Assembly (NCBI RefSeq): GCF_000699445.3 | Contig: NC_067200.1 | Span: 9,174,450-9,238,449 of the forward strand | Reading direction: 5' to 3' | DNA length: 64,000 nt | Origin: Schistosoma haematobium | Lineage: Eukaryota; Platyhelminthes; Trematoda; Strigeidida; Schistosomatidae | Part shown: in pieces, positions 1 through 9,891 of the stretch | Numbering within the stretch: position 1 is the stretch's first letter | Layout of the letters: each line of letters begins with the position of its first letter | The notes under the pieces: model-generated | Told to the model about the DNA's origin: nothing | Databases searched by the model: none | The model's input: the letters and a program-made list of their open reading frames with translations, nothing else | Position numbers and translations under genes: made by a program

Positions 1-33
1 AGTAACAGGTGTAAGTAAGTAAGTAAGTATTTA
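1..33 (+). mobile_element. 3' tail of an RTE (SR2-like) LINE cut by the window edge
   Basis: The window opens with AGTAACAGGTG followed by a run of AAGT repeats. The same ending is present after the coding 3' end of the RTE fragment at 57540-57803 and, on the other strand, at 54998-55030. It is therefore read as the last bases of an RTE-clade non-LTR retrotransposon whose body lies left of the window. Only the tail is visible. Confidence 0.6.
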
Positions 34-142
34 ATCTTCACTTTGCTTACATAGAACATAATTGTTTTCCCTCTTCATTCTTATTCTTCATTCAATATTA
101 AATTGTTCGATTTTCATTGTTGTTTTATTCATTTCAAATTAG

Positions 143-429
143 TTATGGGATTGTCCATCTTTAATACCTATTAAATCATGGTCTATCAATTCTACAACAT
201 GGCCTGTTAACGGTTCCGCTTTCACTCCAGATATTTCTTTACTATCTACTAGTAATACTAATAACATGATAAATCATCAAAATAATTGTGAAAACTTTTT
301 ATTGTCAACTTTAAATCCATTAGATGTGAAACGAAAAATTTGTTTATGGGATATTCGTGTCAATGATGTATCTAATCCAATTGTAATTCAGTCAAGTGAC
401 TGTTCAAATATTACACATGATTTACCAAC
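143..429 (+). CDS. WD40 gene, internal exon
   Basis: Acceptor CAAATTAG precedes 143; donor GTGAGT follows 429. The open frame runs 95 codons from LWDCPS to ICLWDIRV and on to THDLP. The two LWD motifs are the usual ends of WD40 blades, here separated by an Asn/Ser-rich loop of about 60 residues. Confidence 0.65.
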
Positions 430-3400
430 GTGAGTTTTAATGTGTGTATATTTCTCTTGTTGTTTTTATCTTACTTTAATTATGGTTGGTGTTGAGAAAA
501 GATGGGTATTTTTTGGTAAGTCTTGCGGATTGAACGCTATATTCGTCTCATAAGCTATTCTGTAACCCCCAAGCTAGAACTATACAGCTACCTGAACACG
601 AGAGAGAAGACTCAAAGTATGCGGGAAGTAGTTTACTCCGAGGTTCATTTTAATACAGAAAATACAGGGTTTTTATAATATTTTAAATGTCCTTTGGTTA
701 CCAGAAGATTCTGGAATGCTACTAAACATAGTGGCAGTGTAGCAGCCAGCCAATCAGAGCCTCTTCATGTGACGTTTCGCTTCCTTGATATTTTTGGCTA
801 AGACTTCAAGTGAACGCTGATTAGATGAAACGCTTCTTAGTGTTTCCTGATGCTTGCTTGTCTTTTGCAAGCAATTTCCTGGATCACCCCAACATTTTTA
901 AAGTAATATTTTGATGTAAGGATCGAAGATGATACTTTGTTGTAAGTGTCATATGATAGTCTACATAAAATCAAGGGCCTAAGTTTCTCGCAATTTGATA
1001 CAGGAGAGTTTCCCTCTAACTACTAATGACCATATTACAAATGAATCGATTGATTTTGAATAGCACGAATGATTAGACAAACACAAAATCGACCACTTCT
1101 CAGTGGTTGATACGTGTAAGTATTTCTGTCTTTCAGGTCAATTGGGAATCAGTGGTAACGCCTTGGACTATAAAAATAAGTGACGTTGGTTTTAATCCCA
1201 CTGAGAGCATCAGCTCATTCAAGACATGGAAGTTTCAAATCACTGTCTGACTTTTGTTAGCCAACCATTGAAAACCTACGAACAGAAACTAGTTAAATGT
1301 CATTCCTGATTATCAACAACGATATAATTCAAACTCTTGGTAACAATGAAATAAAATTTAGAACCGTCTGTTTGGCCTTAGAAGCTCATATATATATGTT
1401 TGAATTCGAGGGCCTTAATTTCGAGTCCCGAGGTAAACATCAATATGCAGCAAGTAAATTCCATGTAAGAACAAAAGAGCGTCTTAGATTTTACTGTTAA
1501 CAAGAATCTATCTACTCAATAAAAACTTATGATATAATAGCTTTGTCGAAGCGATCCGCATTGGATGCACAAATCCTAACAGAGACTGATCAAATTTCAT
1601 TCATAAACATCACGAACAAGTTATTTCAAACGATTATTAATAATAATACTGATCTTAGTCTTTTGTGATTGTATTTGTTAAATTTACTTGATTTTCTAAA
1701 CTTATTCCTTTGTGCTTTAAATCATTTTTATTTACAATTATATGTATATGTGTTTTATTATTTTAATTTAAAGAGCACTCAGTTGGTTTTCAACAAATCA
1801 TTTGCTATTAGGAACTTACGAAGGTCATTTATGGGTTTATGATATTCGCAACCCTAAAATGGAACTAACAAATGTAGATGTTACAAATGCAAATGAAACT
1901 TTCAAATCGTCCTCACATAGATGTAAACAAGTATGCATATTTAATAAGCTTATATTTTAATCTATATTTTTCTATATCGAGTTAGTTTTTGTCACAGAAT
2001 AGCTTTAGTTGAAGAAGTATTGAAGTTCAGGGATCACTCATTAAACATTCATTCCACCGTAGTTTGAACTCATCAACAATGTGCACCTACTACTTCACCA
2101 GCTGTAAGATGTTGAGTCGTTATAGCTAATTAACACAGGTATCATTTAGGGTGGTCGTCACTCTGTATCATAAATTAAAAAAAAAGAAATTGGAACCAAT
2201 GAATGCTGAGTTTGATTCACCTCCTAATGACGTTATAGATATTGCATAACTTTGGAGTGGGAACCTTGGAATTCTCAGATAATTCACACTCCTAATTAGT
2301 TGTCAGATTGAATTCATTACATTTAAGTCTTTTATGGTTATGTTATTAGTCAATTATGTAAGTAAAATATATACCAATCTGATTGTTGAATTCCAGTTAG
2401 CTCACTGTGTGTGGAAAAATGTACGCTTATCAAACTAAATATTTATAAATTATATACTACCAGTCTATGAGACACTATTCAGTTGTTCGAACTAAATAAG
2501 TTTCAGGACTCAAACATATATATGTATTACGTATGCCCAACCACTATCTATCTCTTTGGGAAATGTTTCATTGATGTATGTAAGCACGTTGAAAGAAAGC
2601 TAGAGATGATCAAATCAAAACATAGGATCAGTCCATGAAGTTGGTTTGGGGTCCATTTATTAATTACAACCAGTAGTTGAGGGCATCGGGTGACTGATAA
2701 GTCTTGTTATTTTGAACGCTTTATTCGGTTCCCAAACTATGCTGGTAACACGCAGGCTGGAACTACGCAGAGACCTGAACCCGAGAGAAAAGGCGCAAAA
2801 TAAGTGAAAAAGACTTTACTCCAAAGGTTCATTTTTGTGCAGAAAAACACGGATATTTATAGATGTTAACATTTGTTAAATCAACATCATATTTTGGCCA
2901 ATCCGCCAAAAGACATATTATGCTACTGACCAATAGTAACACACCACATTGATATTCTAGAAAGCTCCATCATGCTCTGATTGTCTAAGACTCTTCGGCT
3001 CCTTTAGGACCTCCGGAGGCTCCGTTGCAGTTCTCGGAAAGTCGACCCAACAGTGACATGACTCGAAATCAGTCAATGGTGCATATTCATTCATTCTTTG
3101 TTTCCCTTCAGATTTTTGAATTTTAGAATTATGTTTTTCTATTTCATGAGTTCATTCTTCTCGAACCATATTACCATCCATGTCTAATGTTTTTTTAATA
3201 TCATTGATACTATTATTGTGATGTGCGCTACATCTGTGGATCGATATTAGTAGTGTGTAGTAGGAATTTGAAGTGGAATGCTTACCAGCAGAAGATTGAA
3301 ATGAAGAGAACAGGAAGGAAAACGGAAACCAGTCAGAGTAACAACAGAATTAGAAGAACGATGGAGTATGTAAAGGCTTACTGAAGGAATATGTGCAAAT

Positions 3401-5095
3401 TGTGTATTTAATCTGTGATGATTTTCATATTTTACAAAGGTTACTGTGCAATTTTGCATAAAATATTATATTGGTTTACCGTACATGAATCTTCGTTTAC
3501 TATATTACCACTTTCATTACTCTGAAACTTGTGTTAATAATCCCATTCCACCGTGCTTTAATAGTTTGGTAACTTGCACTAATGCACATCTGTCCCGCAT
3601 GATATGTTGCTTGTAACTGACTGACTGTTAACATTGATGATTAGAAACATAATGTTCAAAAAATTGGCTCTCATCTTCGTGTATATACCTACAGTGAATT
3701 AGAACAACGTATATAAGTGAACAATATTGTTTTTGATTACATTCTCATTAGGCTTTACTCTAATGTACAGTAATATTTATATGCATATACGAAATTATTA
3801 AACCAATCAAGTCAGTTTATGAGTTAATGGTAACAATAGAATAGATTACATAAATAAACATAATAATTGAAAAGTACAAATTGATAGTATGATGACAGGC
3901 GTACTAGCTACGATAAGAATAATAAACGCTTGAATCAATGTTACGTAATGGGAAATAGGTCAATGATTAGAAAAATATAGACACTGAAATAACTTTCATA
4001 AAAGATTGTAAGATTATGTAATTAGAAGTGTCCAGATAATTGGACAATGAAGCATATACCTAGGGGAAAAATAAGTGGGAGGGGGTAAAGAAAAACAAAC
4101 GAAGAAAGAGTATAGAGAATGATAATAAATAAAATCATTTGTTAAGGCCAAGAGAGAGATAAAGGTGTTACAAATTTCTTACAAATACAAAGACTTAGAT
4201 TGTTGGCTCGAATTCCTATAACTTCTGTCATGTGTAAGAGACAAGATCGAACCCCATAAGGAAAACTAGTAGGAATACGATAAATAACTTAAAATGGTCC
4301 ACTACATGACCGCTATTTATCAAGTGTGATAGAACAAAACTGTGCATTGTTTTGACAATACCCTTTCCTAACCTCGAAGAGGGATGTTCATTAACTCGTT
4401 GGCTCAGTTGTTTGGTAGTGCGCACAATATGGCTTTCTCTACAGAAGCAGCTGGATTTGTAGATACACATAAATGTGACAGGACCCGGTAACTTATCCTT
4501 TAATTGAAGAATCACCATAGATCGGGTCAAAATGTCCTCTTGGCATATTCGTTTTCATAGCATTTTGTTTTCATAAATTCAATTTGTTATTTTTTCCTTA
4601 TCCCACCTCACACAGATTGTTCAAGTCCTTACGCATAATTATCCAGAAACATCAACTGAAAATATTCCTAATACTTCCAAATATATGGGACTAATTCAAA
4701 TCGATGGTTCAATAGATGTTTACCAACAGAATATATCAACATTTAATGTGTCAAATGACATGTTTACACATGTATATCATGATGATGGAAAATCAATCAT
4801 GAACATCGATAATAGATGTTATGGAAGAGTTAAACCATGTGGTTTGTTTCTATCTTCTGATCTTATGAATCCTGAACAACCGTGGAGATTACTACTGTCA
4901 ACTGGTATTCCTGACAATAACCATAATCTATCATTGACAAATACTTCATCATATACTGCTAACATGAATTATCATACAACGACACCAACTATACTTAATT
5001 ATCAACTTCGTGTTCATCCAAATCTAATTCAAACAAATATTCCAGGATTCAACAATCTCTCTACAATTCACTACATAAAATTACTTAATATTTAA
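143..5095 (+). CDS. WD40-repeat protein, C-terminal part (three exons; 5' end outside window)
   Basis: Exons 143-429, 1774-1930 and 4616-5095 join in frame: GTGAGT donor at 430 leaves two bases completed by the AG acceptor before 1774, GTATGC donor at 1931 and CACACAG acceptor before 4616 are phase 0. The first two exons carry WD40-type strands ending in LWD, LWDIR and LWVYDIR, including GTYEGHLWVYDIR; the last exon has GLIQIDGSIDVYQ and is then low-complexity and Asn/Thr-rich. Stop TAA is at 5093-5095 and an AATAAA lies at 5145-5150. The protein is probably a beta-propeller scaffold, but I do not recognise the family member. Introns hold two solo LTRs and a Penelope fragment. The 5' end is off the window, so repeat number and start are unknown. 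Confidence 0.7.
514..894 (+). mobile_element. Solo LTR, family 1, with TTTTT target duplication
   Basis: A 381-bp segment starts TGGTAAGTCTTG and ends CACCCCAACA. It aligns with the LTR at 2695-3052 (shared blocks GAACGCT, GAGAGA, ACTCC-AGGTTCATTT, TACAGAAAA, TATTTATA-like) but is more diverged. The five bases on each side are TTTTT, the size expected for retroviral-type integration. No internal retroelement sequence is next to it, so it is a solo LTR in intron 1 of the WD40 gene. Confidence 0.6.
895..1773. other. Intron sequence, no recognised content
   Basis: AT-rich intron of the WD40 gene. A 67-codon open frame at 1297-1500 has no splice context, no family resemblance and no conserved motif, so it is not called. 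Nothing else was recognised. Confidence 0.5.
1774..1930 (+). CDS. WD40 gene, second visible exon
   Basis: The acceptor is AAAG before 1774 and the donor GTATGC after 1930. The 52 codons begin ALSWFSTNHLLLGTYEGHLW, a typical blade (hydrophobic strand, G-T/S, W, D). The alternative acceptor two bases downstream would run into a stop. Confidence 0.65.
2695..3052 (+). mobile_element. Solo LTR, family 1, with perfect GTGAC target duplication
   Basis: The 358-bp segment runs from TGATAAGTCTTGTT to GTCGACCCAACA (TG...CA) and is flanked by GTGAC at 2690-2694 and 3053-3057. A TATTTATAG motif near 2850 could be its TATA box. Related copies are at 514-894, 11439-11620 (partial) and, reversed and truncated, 49171-49510. 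No gag or pol sequence adjoins it. Confidence 0.75.
3715..3795 (+). repeat. Dispersed repeat shared with 62220-62300
   Basis: About 75 bp around ACAATATTGTTTTTGATTAC, AGGCTTTACTCTAATGTACAG and ATTTATATGCAT recurs at 62220-62300. The continuation GCGATTGTACAGC at 62300 also appears near 33920, just past a Penelope element. It may belong to the non-coding end of a Penelope-like family. Confidence 0.45.
4228..4535 (-). mobile_element. Penelope-like element fragment, GIY-YIG endonuclease end
   Basis: On the minus strand the frame reads a Cys-rich start (SSCFCRESHIVRTTKQL) followed by SQRVNEHPSSRLGKG and VLSHLINSGHVVD. This is the C-terminal GIY-YIG layout of Penelope elements: CxC..YIGRT-R-L..R-EH, then a HLI-TGH-VD block. 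The GIY/YIG residues are eroded, and no reverse transcriptase adjoins it. It lies antisense in the last intron of the WD40 gene. Confidence 0.6.
4616..5095 (+). CDS. WD40 gene, terminal exon
   Basis: A polypyrimidine tract and CACACAG precede 4616; the frame is open for 159 codons to TAA. It starts IVQVLTHNYPE and continues through MGLIQIDGSIDVYQ into an Asn/Thr-rich tail ending YIKLLNI. AATAAA is 50 bp past the stop, and a second one lies near 5360. Confidence 0.7.
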   Translation: MVQVLTHNYPETSTENIPNTSKYMGLIQIDGSIDVYQQNISTFNVSNDMFTHVYHDDGKSIMNIDNRCYGRVKPCGLFLSSDLMNPEQPWRLLLSTGIPDNNHNLSLTNTSSYTANMNYHTTTPTILNYQLRVHPNLIQTNIPGFNNLSTIHYIKLLNI

Positions 5096-5144
5096 TGTAT
5101 ATGCGAAAAAAGAAATTCATATAGAAGTATGGAATGTCGTGTAT

Positions 5145-5150
5145 AATAAA
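5145..5150 (+). terminator. Candidate polyadenylation signal of the WD40 gene
   Basis: Canonical AATAAA 50 bp downstream of the stop codon. Confidence 0.5.
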
Positions 5151-5519
5151 GTTACAGTGATCTTACTCGACTGATTATTGATTTACTTCTTCTCTGACTG
5201 GTTGTGATAAACAAGAATGTCTATGATGCTAAAGAGAAACAAAAGATGGATAAGATTCAATTAACATTGTAATGTATTTATTTTGTATTTCTGTGTATGT
5301 GTATGTAAAATTCAGAATTGTAAATTTATTGCATTTAATAGTAGTAATACGTTTGAGAAATAAAGTCAATTATTCGTTATTGTAAAGAAAAGAGGCAACG
5401 AAATTTTCGTGACTTCTTGATTTTATGCCTTTTTGAGTGTAGTTCGCTTGTATCATTAATTTTGTTCGTTGTCGTTGCTGGTGTTGACTGTTTCACACAC
5501 ACATACACATACTCAACGA

Positions 5520-5660
5520 CTATCTGGGCTCAATCAAATGTCACTAGGTCAAAGTTTTGGTGTAAGCATCAGCACTGAGATACATATGCATTCAGCTGAC
5601 GAGCTATAGATAGGATGAAACACATTTCCTAGGGTTCACTGCTAGCCACTATCTGACTGT
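5520..5660 (+). mobile_element. SM-alpha SINE fragment with eroded hammerhead
   Basis: The segment around CATTCAGCTGACGAG, ATAGGATGAAACAC and CACTGCTAGCCACTATC matches the ribozyme and 3' part of the copies at 42541-42812 and 63270-63425. The core CTGACGA and GAAA are kept, but stems I and II pair poorly, so it is probably inactive. The tRNA-like head is missing or unrecognisable. Confidence 0.55.
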
Positions 5661-7240
5661 AATAAAAACTTGTTGGTAATATTTTATATTTAGATTCTGT
5701 TTTGCATTTTTAACACACATGTGCCATTTTTATTATGTCTAATCAGGGGAGAGTTTGTTTAGCAATTAAAATAAATCTGATTTGAAACTAAATGAACTTC
5801 AGGTTCTGGCTTTTTTGTGTGCCTATTTTATTTATTTTTAGTGACTGAGTACAGTTGTATGCTTAATCACTTTATTGAGTTACATTAGTTGTCTGACATC
5901 GCGGAGTCCTTTATCTGTTATAATGCAAATGGAAACTATGTATTTTCAGATTGGTAAATTAACTACTCTGTGTTAGATTTAGTTCTTTAGAATAAAAATT
6001 TATATTGTACAAAATATGACTGACCTAGTAGATAGATTCACGCAAATAAAAGTTTTCTGATTCACCTGTGAAATGAAGATTAGAAGAAATTCAACAACAA
6101 ATTAATTTGTTTGAACTCTATATAGATTCACTGATAGAGTATCTATTTATAAATTGTGGTCTTCACAGTTTGATATCAGGTTGATTGGTGTACTAGTTTG
6201 AAACTGTCAGATCAAGTGTTGTTAATTTGTTCAATGGTTAGTTGCAAACATTTTTTTTTACGTTTCACCATGAATTTGAGTACTATTAAAAATTAATGTG
6301 GATTCAACAGTTGTTTCATTGTTCTTACCAGTCCAAATACATGAATCCACTAGGGATCTAACCCAGTGCTCTTTAGACCTCGGATTACTGATGAATATCA
6401 TACTAGGATGAAACAACTGTCATATTCACCCCGGATTTTTATTAATATCCCATTTAATGTCAATCCGTAACAAGCATCAAATAGAAAGTAACCTAATCTT
6501 CATAAAGCTTCATCAAAAAAAGAAAGAATCTAAAACTGTGCTAAGCCAGTCTACTTTCATTAATCCATTCATACTATTCTAATACGTTGATCTATTTTAA
6601 TTAGCAATTTCATTATGTTACAATCACTTAATGTATAAGTTGACTAATTTAAATGGACTGTCTTATAAATAATTTGTATAACAAAAATAATAATAATTAT
6701 TAACGGGTTTATTGAATATTATATTTTTGGTACAATATAGAATTCTCAGAACAAAGTATTTTAACAAGTTTCCATTTCTTATTTCTTGATCGATCCTGAC
6801 AAAAAATATTGAGTGGTCGCCAATTAGATAGTTATCAGTTCAGGTATCGATATCTGAATAAAGTATATTTTTTTTCGATACATGCTGCTAGCCACCACAA
6901 TGTCTCTGATTGTACTTTTTTGTAACCTGTATAGTGAAAGGTTGTTAACAAACAAAAAAACAAATAACTTGATGAAATGTCTAGATGATAGGAATAGGTA
7001 GTTCAGATATTCAAGTAAGCCGCCAACGATTCTTCATTTATATGACCACTGTTATGATATATCTAATTAAAAAATACTGTGAATTTATATATTCGGCTAA
7101 GAGTGATCAGATATTTTGTATATAATTGGGGCAAGGTTCGAACCAGTGATTGATTTAACTATTAATCATACATTTTGAAATGAAAATAACTTTTTTACTA
7201 AGATTGTTTTATTTTTTTCGGAATAGATAGATTGTGTCTA
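5661..7240. other. Intergenic AT-rich sequence, nothing recognised
   Basis: No exon, repeat family or RNA gene could be supported here. Upstream exons of the CS-domain gene could be hidden in this stretch. Confidence 0.4.
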
Positions 7241-7244
7241 TCGA

Positions 7245-7395
7245 TAAAATTCAGCATGTGCGTTTTATCCCACTTAGGAGACCTTACTGAAATGTACCTC
7301 TGTCTCACTAGATGTCCACACTGAGATTCGAACCCGGTACCTTTCACTTCAAATGCGAACTCATTATCCGCTAAGCTTTTGAGTCCAAATCCCTG
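7245..7395 (-). mobile_element. Degenerate SM-alpha-like SINE head
   Basis: On the minus strand a tRNA-like block has an A-box-like GGATAATGAG and a B box GGTTCGAATC, followed by a hammerhead-like region. The ribozyme core is eroded beyond function. A second piece at 7560-7620 (TAGCTAGCAGTGGAACCCAGG) matches the SINE 3' part. Confidence 0.5.
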
Positions 7396-7882
7396 TTAGC
7401 TTGTTCAATGGGTGCTATGTTTATACCATTATTTGTAACGGTTCAAATTATTCCATTGGTACGAAATTCTTAATCAGTCTTCGTTCGCGTACATACATCT
7501 TGTGTGGACTGCATCAGTATAGCCATGTCATTACATGTCTTTCTTACCAGGATATATGGATTGTAGCTAGCAGTGGAACCCAGGATGCTCATTTCAAACC
7601 CTTACTAATAAATTTTTGACTATTGAGCATTGATTCTCACAGCATTATTGTGTCCCATATTGATTATTTTCTTCATAAACGGTTAAACTCTGAAGTACTT
7701 TTATAGAGCAGCCTTTTTATCGAACGGGTTTCCGAGTTGAATCCCAATCTACTTAATCTTGGTTAAGTCACCTAGTTAGAATTTAGTTAATTTTCTATGA
7801 CTGTTTTATCTCATGAACAACAATTATTAATCTTAACATGTGAATGGATTATTTTTATGTGAATCATTTATTTTCTCTCTAG

Positions 7883-7893
7883 ATATTTTCATT
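7883..7893 (+). other. Possible 11-nt micro-exon (speculative)
   Basis: A strong acceptor (TTATTTTCTCTCTAG) is separated by only 11 bases from a good donor (GTAAGTT). Schistosomes are known for micro-exons. It would sit upstream of the CS-domain exon at 8830, but nothing else ties it to that gene. Confidence 0.15.
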
Positions 7894-8344
7894 GTAAGTT
7901 ATCATCATTAAACGAAAGTAGTGAAAGTAGTAGCATATAATTGTAACTGATCAATGTTTCAATTTACTGTTGGTCTTTTAATCAGTGTGACTTTATTCCT
8001 ATTTACCCAATGACTAGATATGAAGCTCCTGATGTTCATGGTCTAGGTTTCCTCTGCTTACATTTCTGCTTTGATCCTTCAGAGCAAAATATATTAATTG
8101 GCAGCATTGTGTTCTCGAAGTTAATCAGTTTAGTTTTAGAAGTTTCATTGTCGATCTTGACAACAACATTATCCATTTCATTTAAAAGTGAGCTCATCAG
8201 TTATTCCACAAATGTTATGTCATTGCATTCTGATGGCCTTATTCATGATTGTTTGTCTTCATTTGTTCTTAGATTCATGTTGACTACAAATTACAAACAA
8301 GGCCAGTCAGAACGAATTAATATAATACTTGTGGAATTACTGAA

Positions 8345-8445
8345 ATACTCACTTCTACATGAAGTAGGCGGTGACGATATTGTCCGGAATAACAATGAGA
8401 TCTCTGCAATTAAACTATACAGCTCACTGAACACAGTACTACGGA
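8345..8445 (+). repeat. Dispersed repeat C
   Basis: About 100 bp beginning CTTCTACATGAAGTAG belongs to a family also seen at 28300-28375 (-), 28461-28560 (+), 41068-41165 (+), 44212-44327 (foldback), 52205-52290 (-) and 61075-61190 (+). The copies share blocks such as GATGATGTCGTTCAGAAGAA and CAGAGAACAAAACTCC. An overlapping 149-codon frame (8010-8459) ends inside it and is not a supported gene. Confidence 0.5.
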
Positions 8446-8829
8446 AAGCATTCACCTAAACACTTGTTCTTCTTATTCACCTATTTTATACTACTAATAA
8501 TTACGATGTATGGTCGAATAAAGCAAACTTATTCACATTGGCGTAGATATATCTACTTGGTACCTTCCTGTAAATGTTATACTCAGTATGAGATTCCATA
8601 CTTTTTATCTCCTAATTCCTGATTTGTTGTGCCATATTCTGCATTGTGTGTGTTTATTTGTCCGCCCCTCAATCTTTCCCGTCTTACAATTTGTCGCTTA
8701 ATTGTTTGTGGTGTTATAGTATGTTTTCTTTTGGTGCTCTTCAAAAAAAGATGATCGCTTTCGCTAAATTTATCTTTACTGTGTTTAATGTAATCTTATG
8801 CTTCTAAATTTTCACTACTATTTTCCAAG

Positions 8830-9044
8830 GCTAAACAACCATATATTGAAGCAAGTGAATTAAATGCCAATGATGTACAAGTTACATTGATTATGCAGGG
8901 TTTACAGGCGCCTAGTCGAGGATTTTGTGGACTTATTAAACCCGGTTGTTCAGGGAATTTCCACAGTGATTCTTTCAATACAACATCTGCAAGTATTCGT
9001 CAGCAATTAGGCAATGGATTATTAAAAGTGGAGCTTGGTGAATA
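8830..9044 (+). CDS. CS-domain gene, exon with first CS strands
   Basis: The acceptor is TTTTCCAAG; the donor GTAAGT follows GGTGAATA, so an apparent TAG stop is split by the splice site. It encodes AKQPYIEASELNANDVQVTL, a Gly/Ser-rich insertion, then NGLLKVELGE. Confidence 0.6.
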
Positions 9045-9821
9045 GTAAGTTAGCATCTACTTATTATTCACTTCAATATTATCTATCCTTAGTTTATTAT
9101 TATTATCATTATTATTATTGTTTAATGAAATTTTGACCATAATCACAATAATGGTAATCATAGATCAATGATTTTAATGATTAAAAGTATAGGGTGGCCA
9201 TGGGTGTCAGAATCCCAGTCTACATACTTTAGTTTGGGCAACCTGTTAATACCACTAGCGCTGACACTGGACATGTGGCTCATAACTGAATACATAAATC
9301 TGATGTATTAATAAGTATTTCATTAAAGTCATGAACTGGTCTAAGTTAGATCACCACTGCAAACTTGGGCTCACTGCACATCGGTCTCGTCCCTTCCCCT
9401 TCATTTAAGTTGCATTATTACTATCCCTCTAATTTTAACAATGATTATATAACATCGTTTTACTAGTGAGTATGATTTTAATAATCATGTTTTCTGTTAG
9501 TATTGTGTTCTATAGTGTATTTACATTATTTATTTATTTAATCATTTAGTTCATTAAATGTTCTATGCGAATTAACTAATCCTAATTATACTTATGAATA
9601 TTCTGTACGTCAATTTCCATCGAAAATTATGCCAACATTTTGTACATTTAAAGTGAGTTTTTATGCATGGAATGTGTTCTTTATTAAAAGTTTAATTAAT
9701 ATATTAATGTAGTAGTAATATTCTCTCCAGTCAAAATACTCTCTGTTTGATTACATAGCAAAGAATTCTGAAGATAGGATACTTGCCCATAATTTTGTAA
9801 CGCATCCATCTTTTAATGTTC

Positions 9822-9891
<70 letters not shown>

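Noticed and set aside
1297..1500. 67-codon open frame in the WD40 intron
   Set aside because: Length is unremarkable for this composition and there is no homology or splice support.
8010..8459. 149-codon open frame on the plus strand
   Set aside because: It has no splice context and no recognised domain; its 3' third is repeat C, which recurs at six other places.
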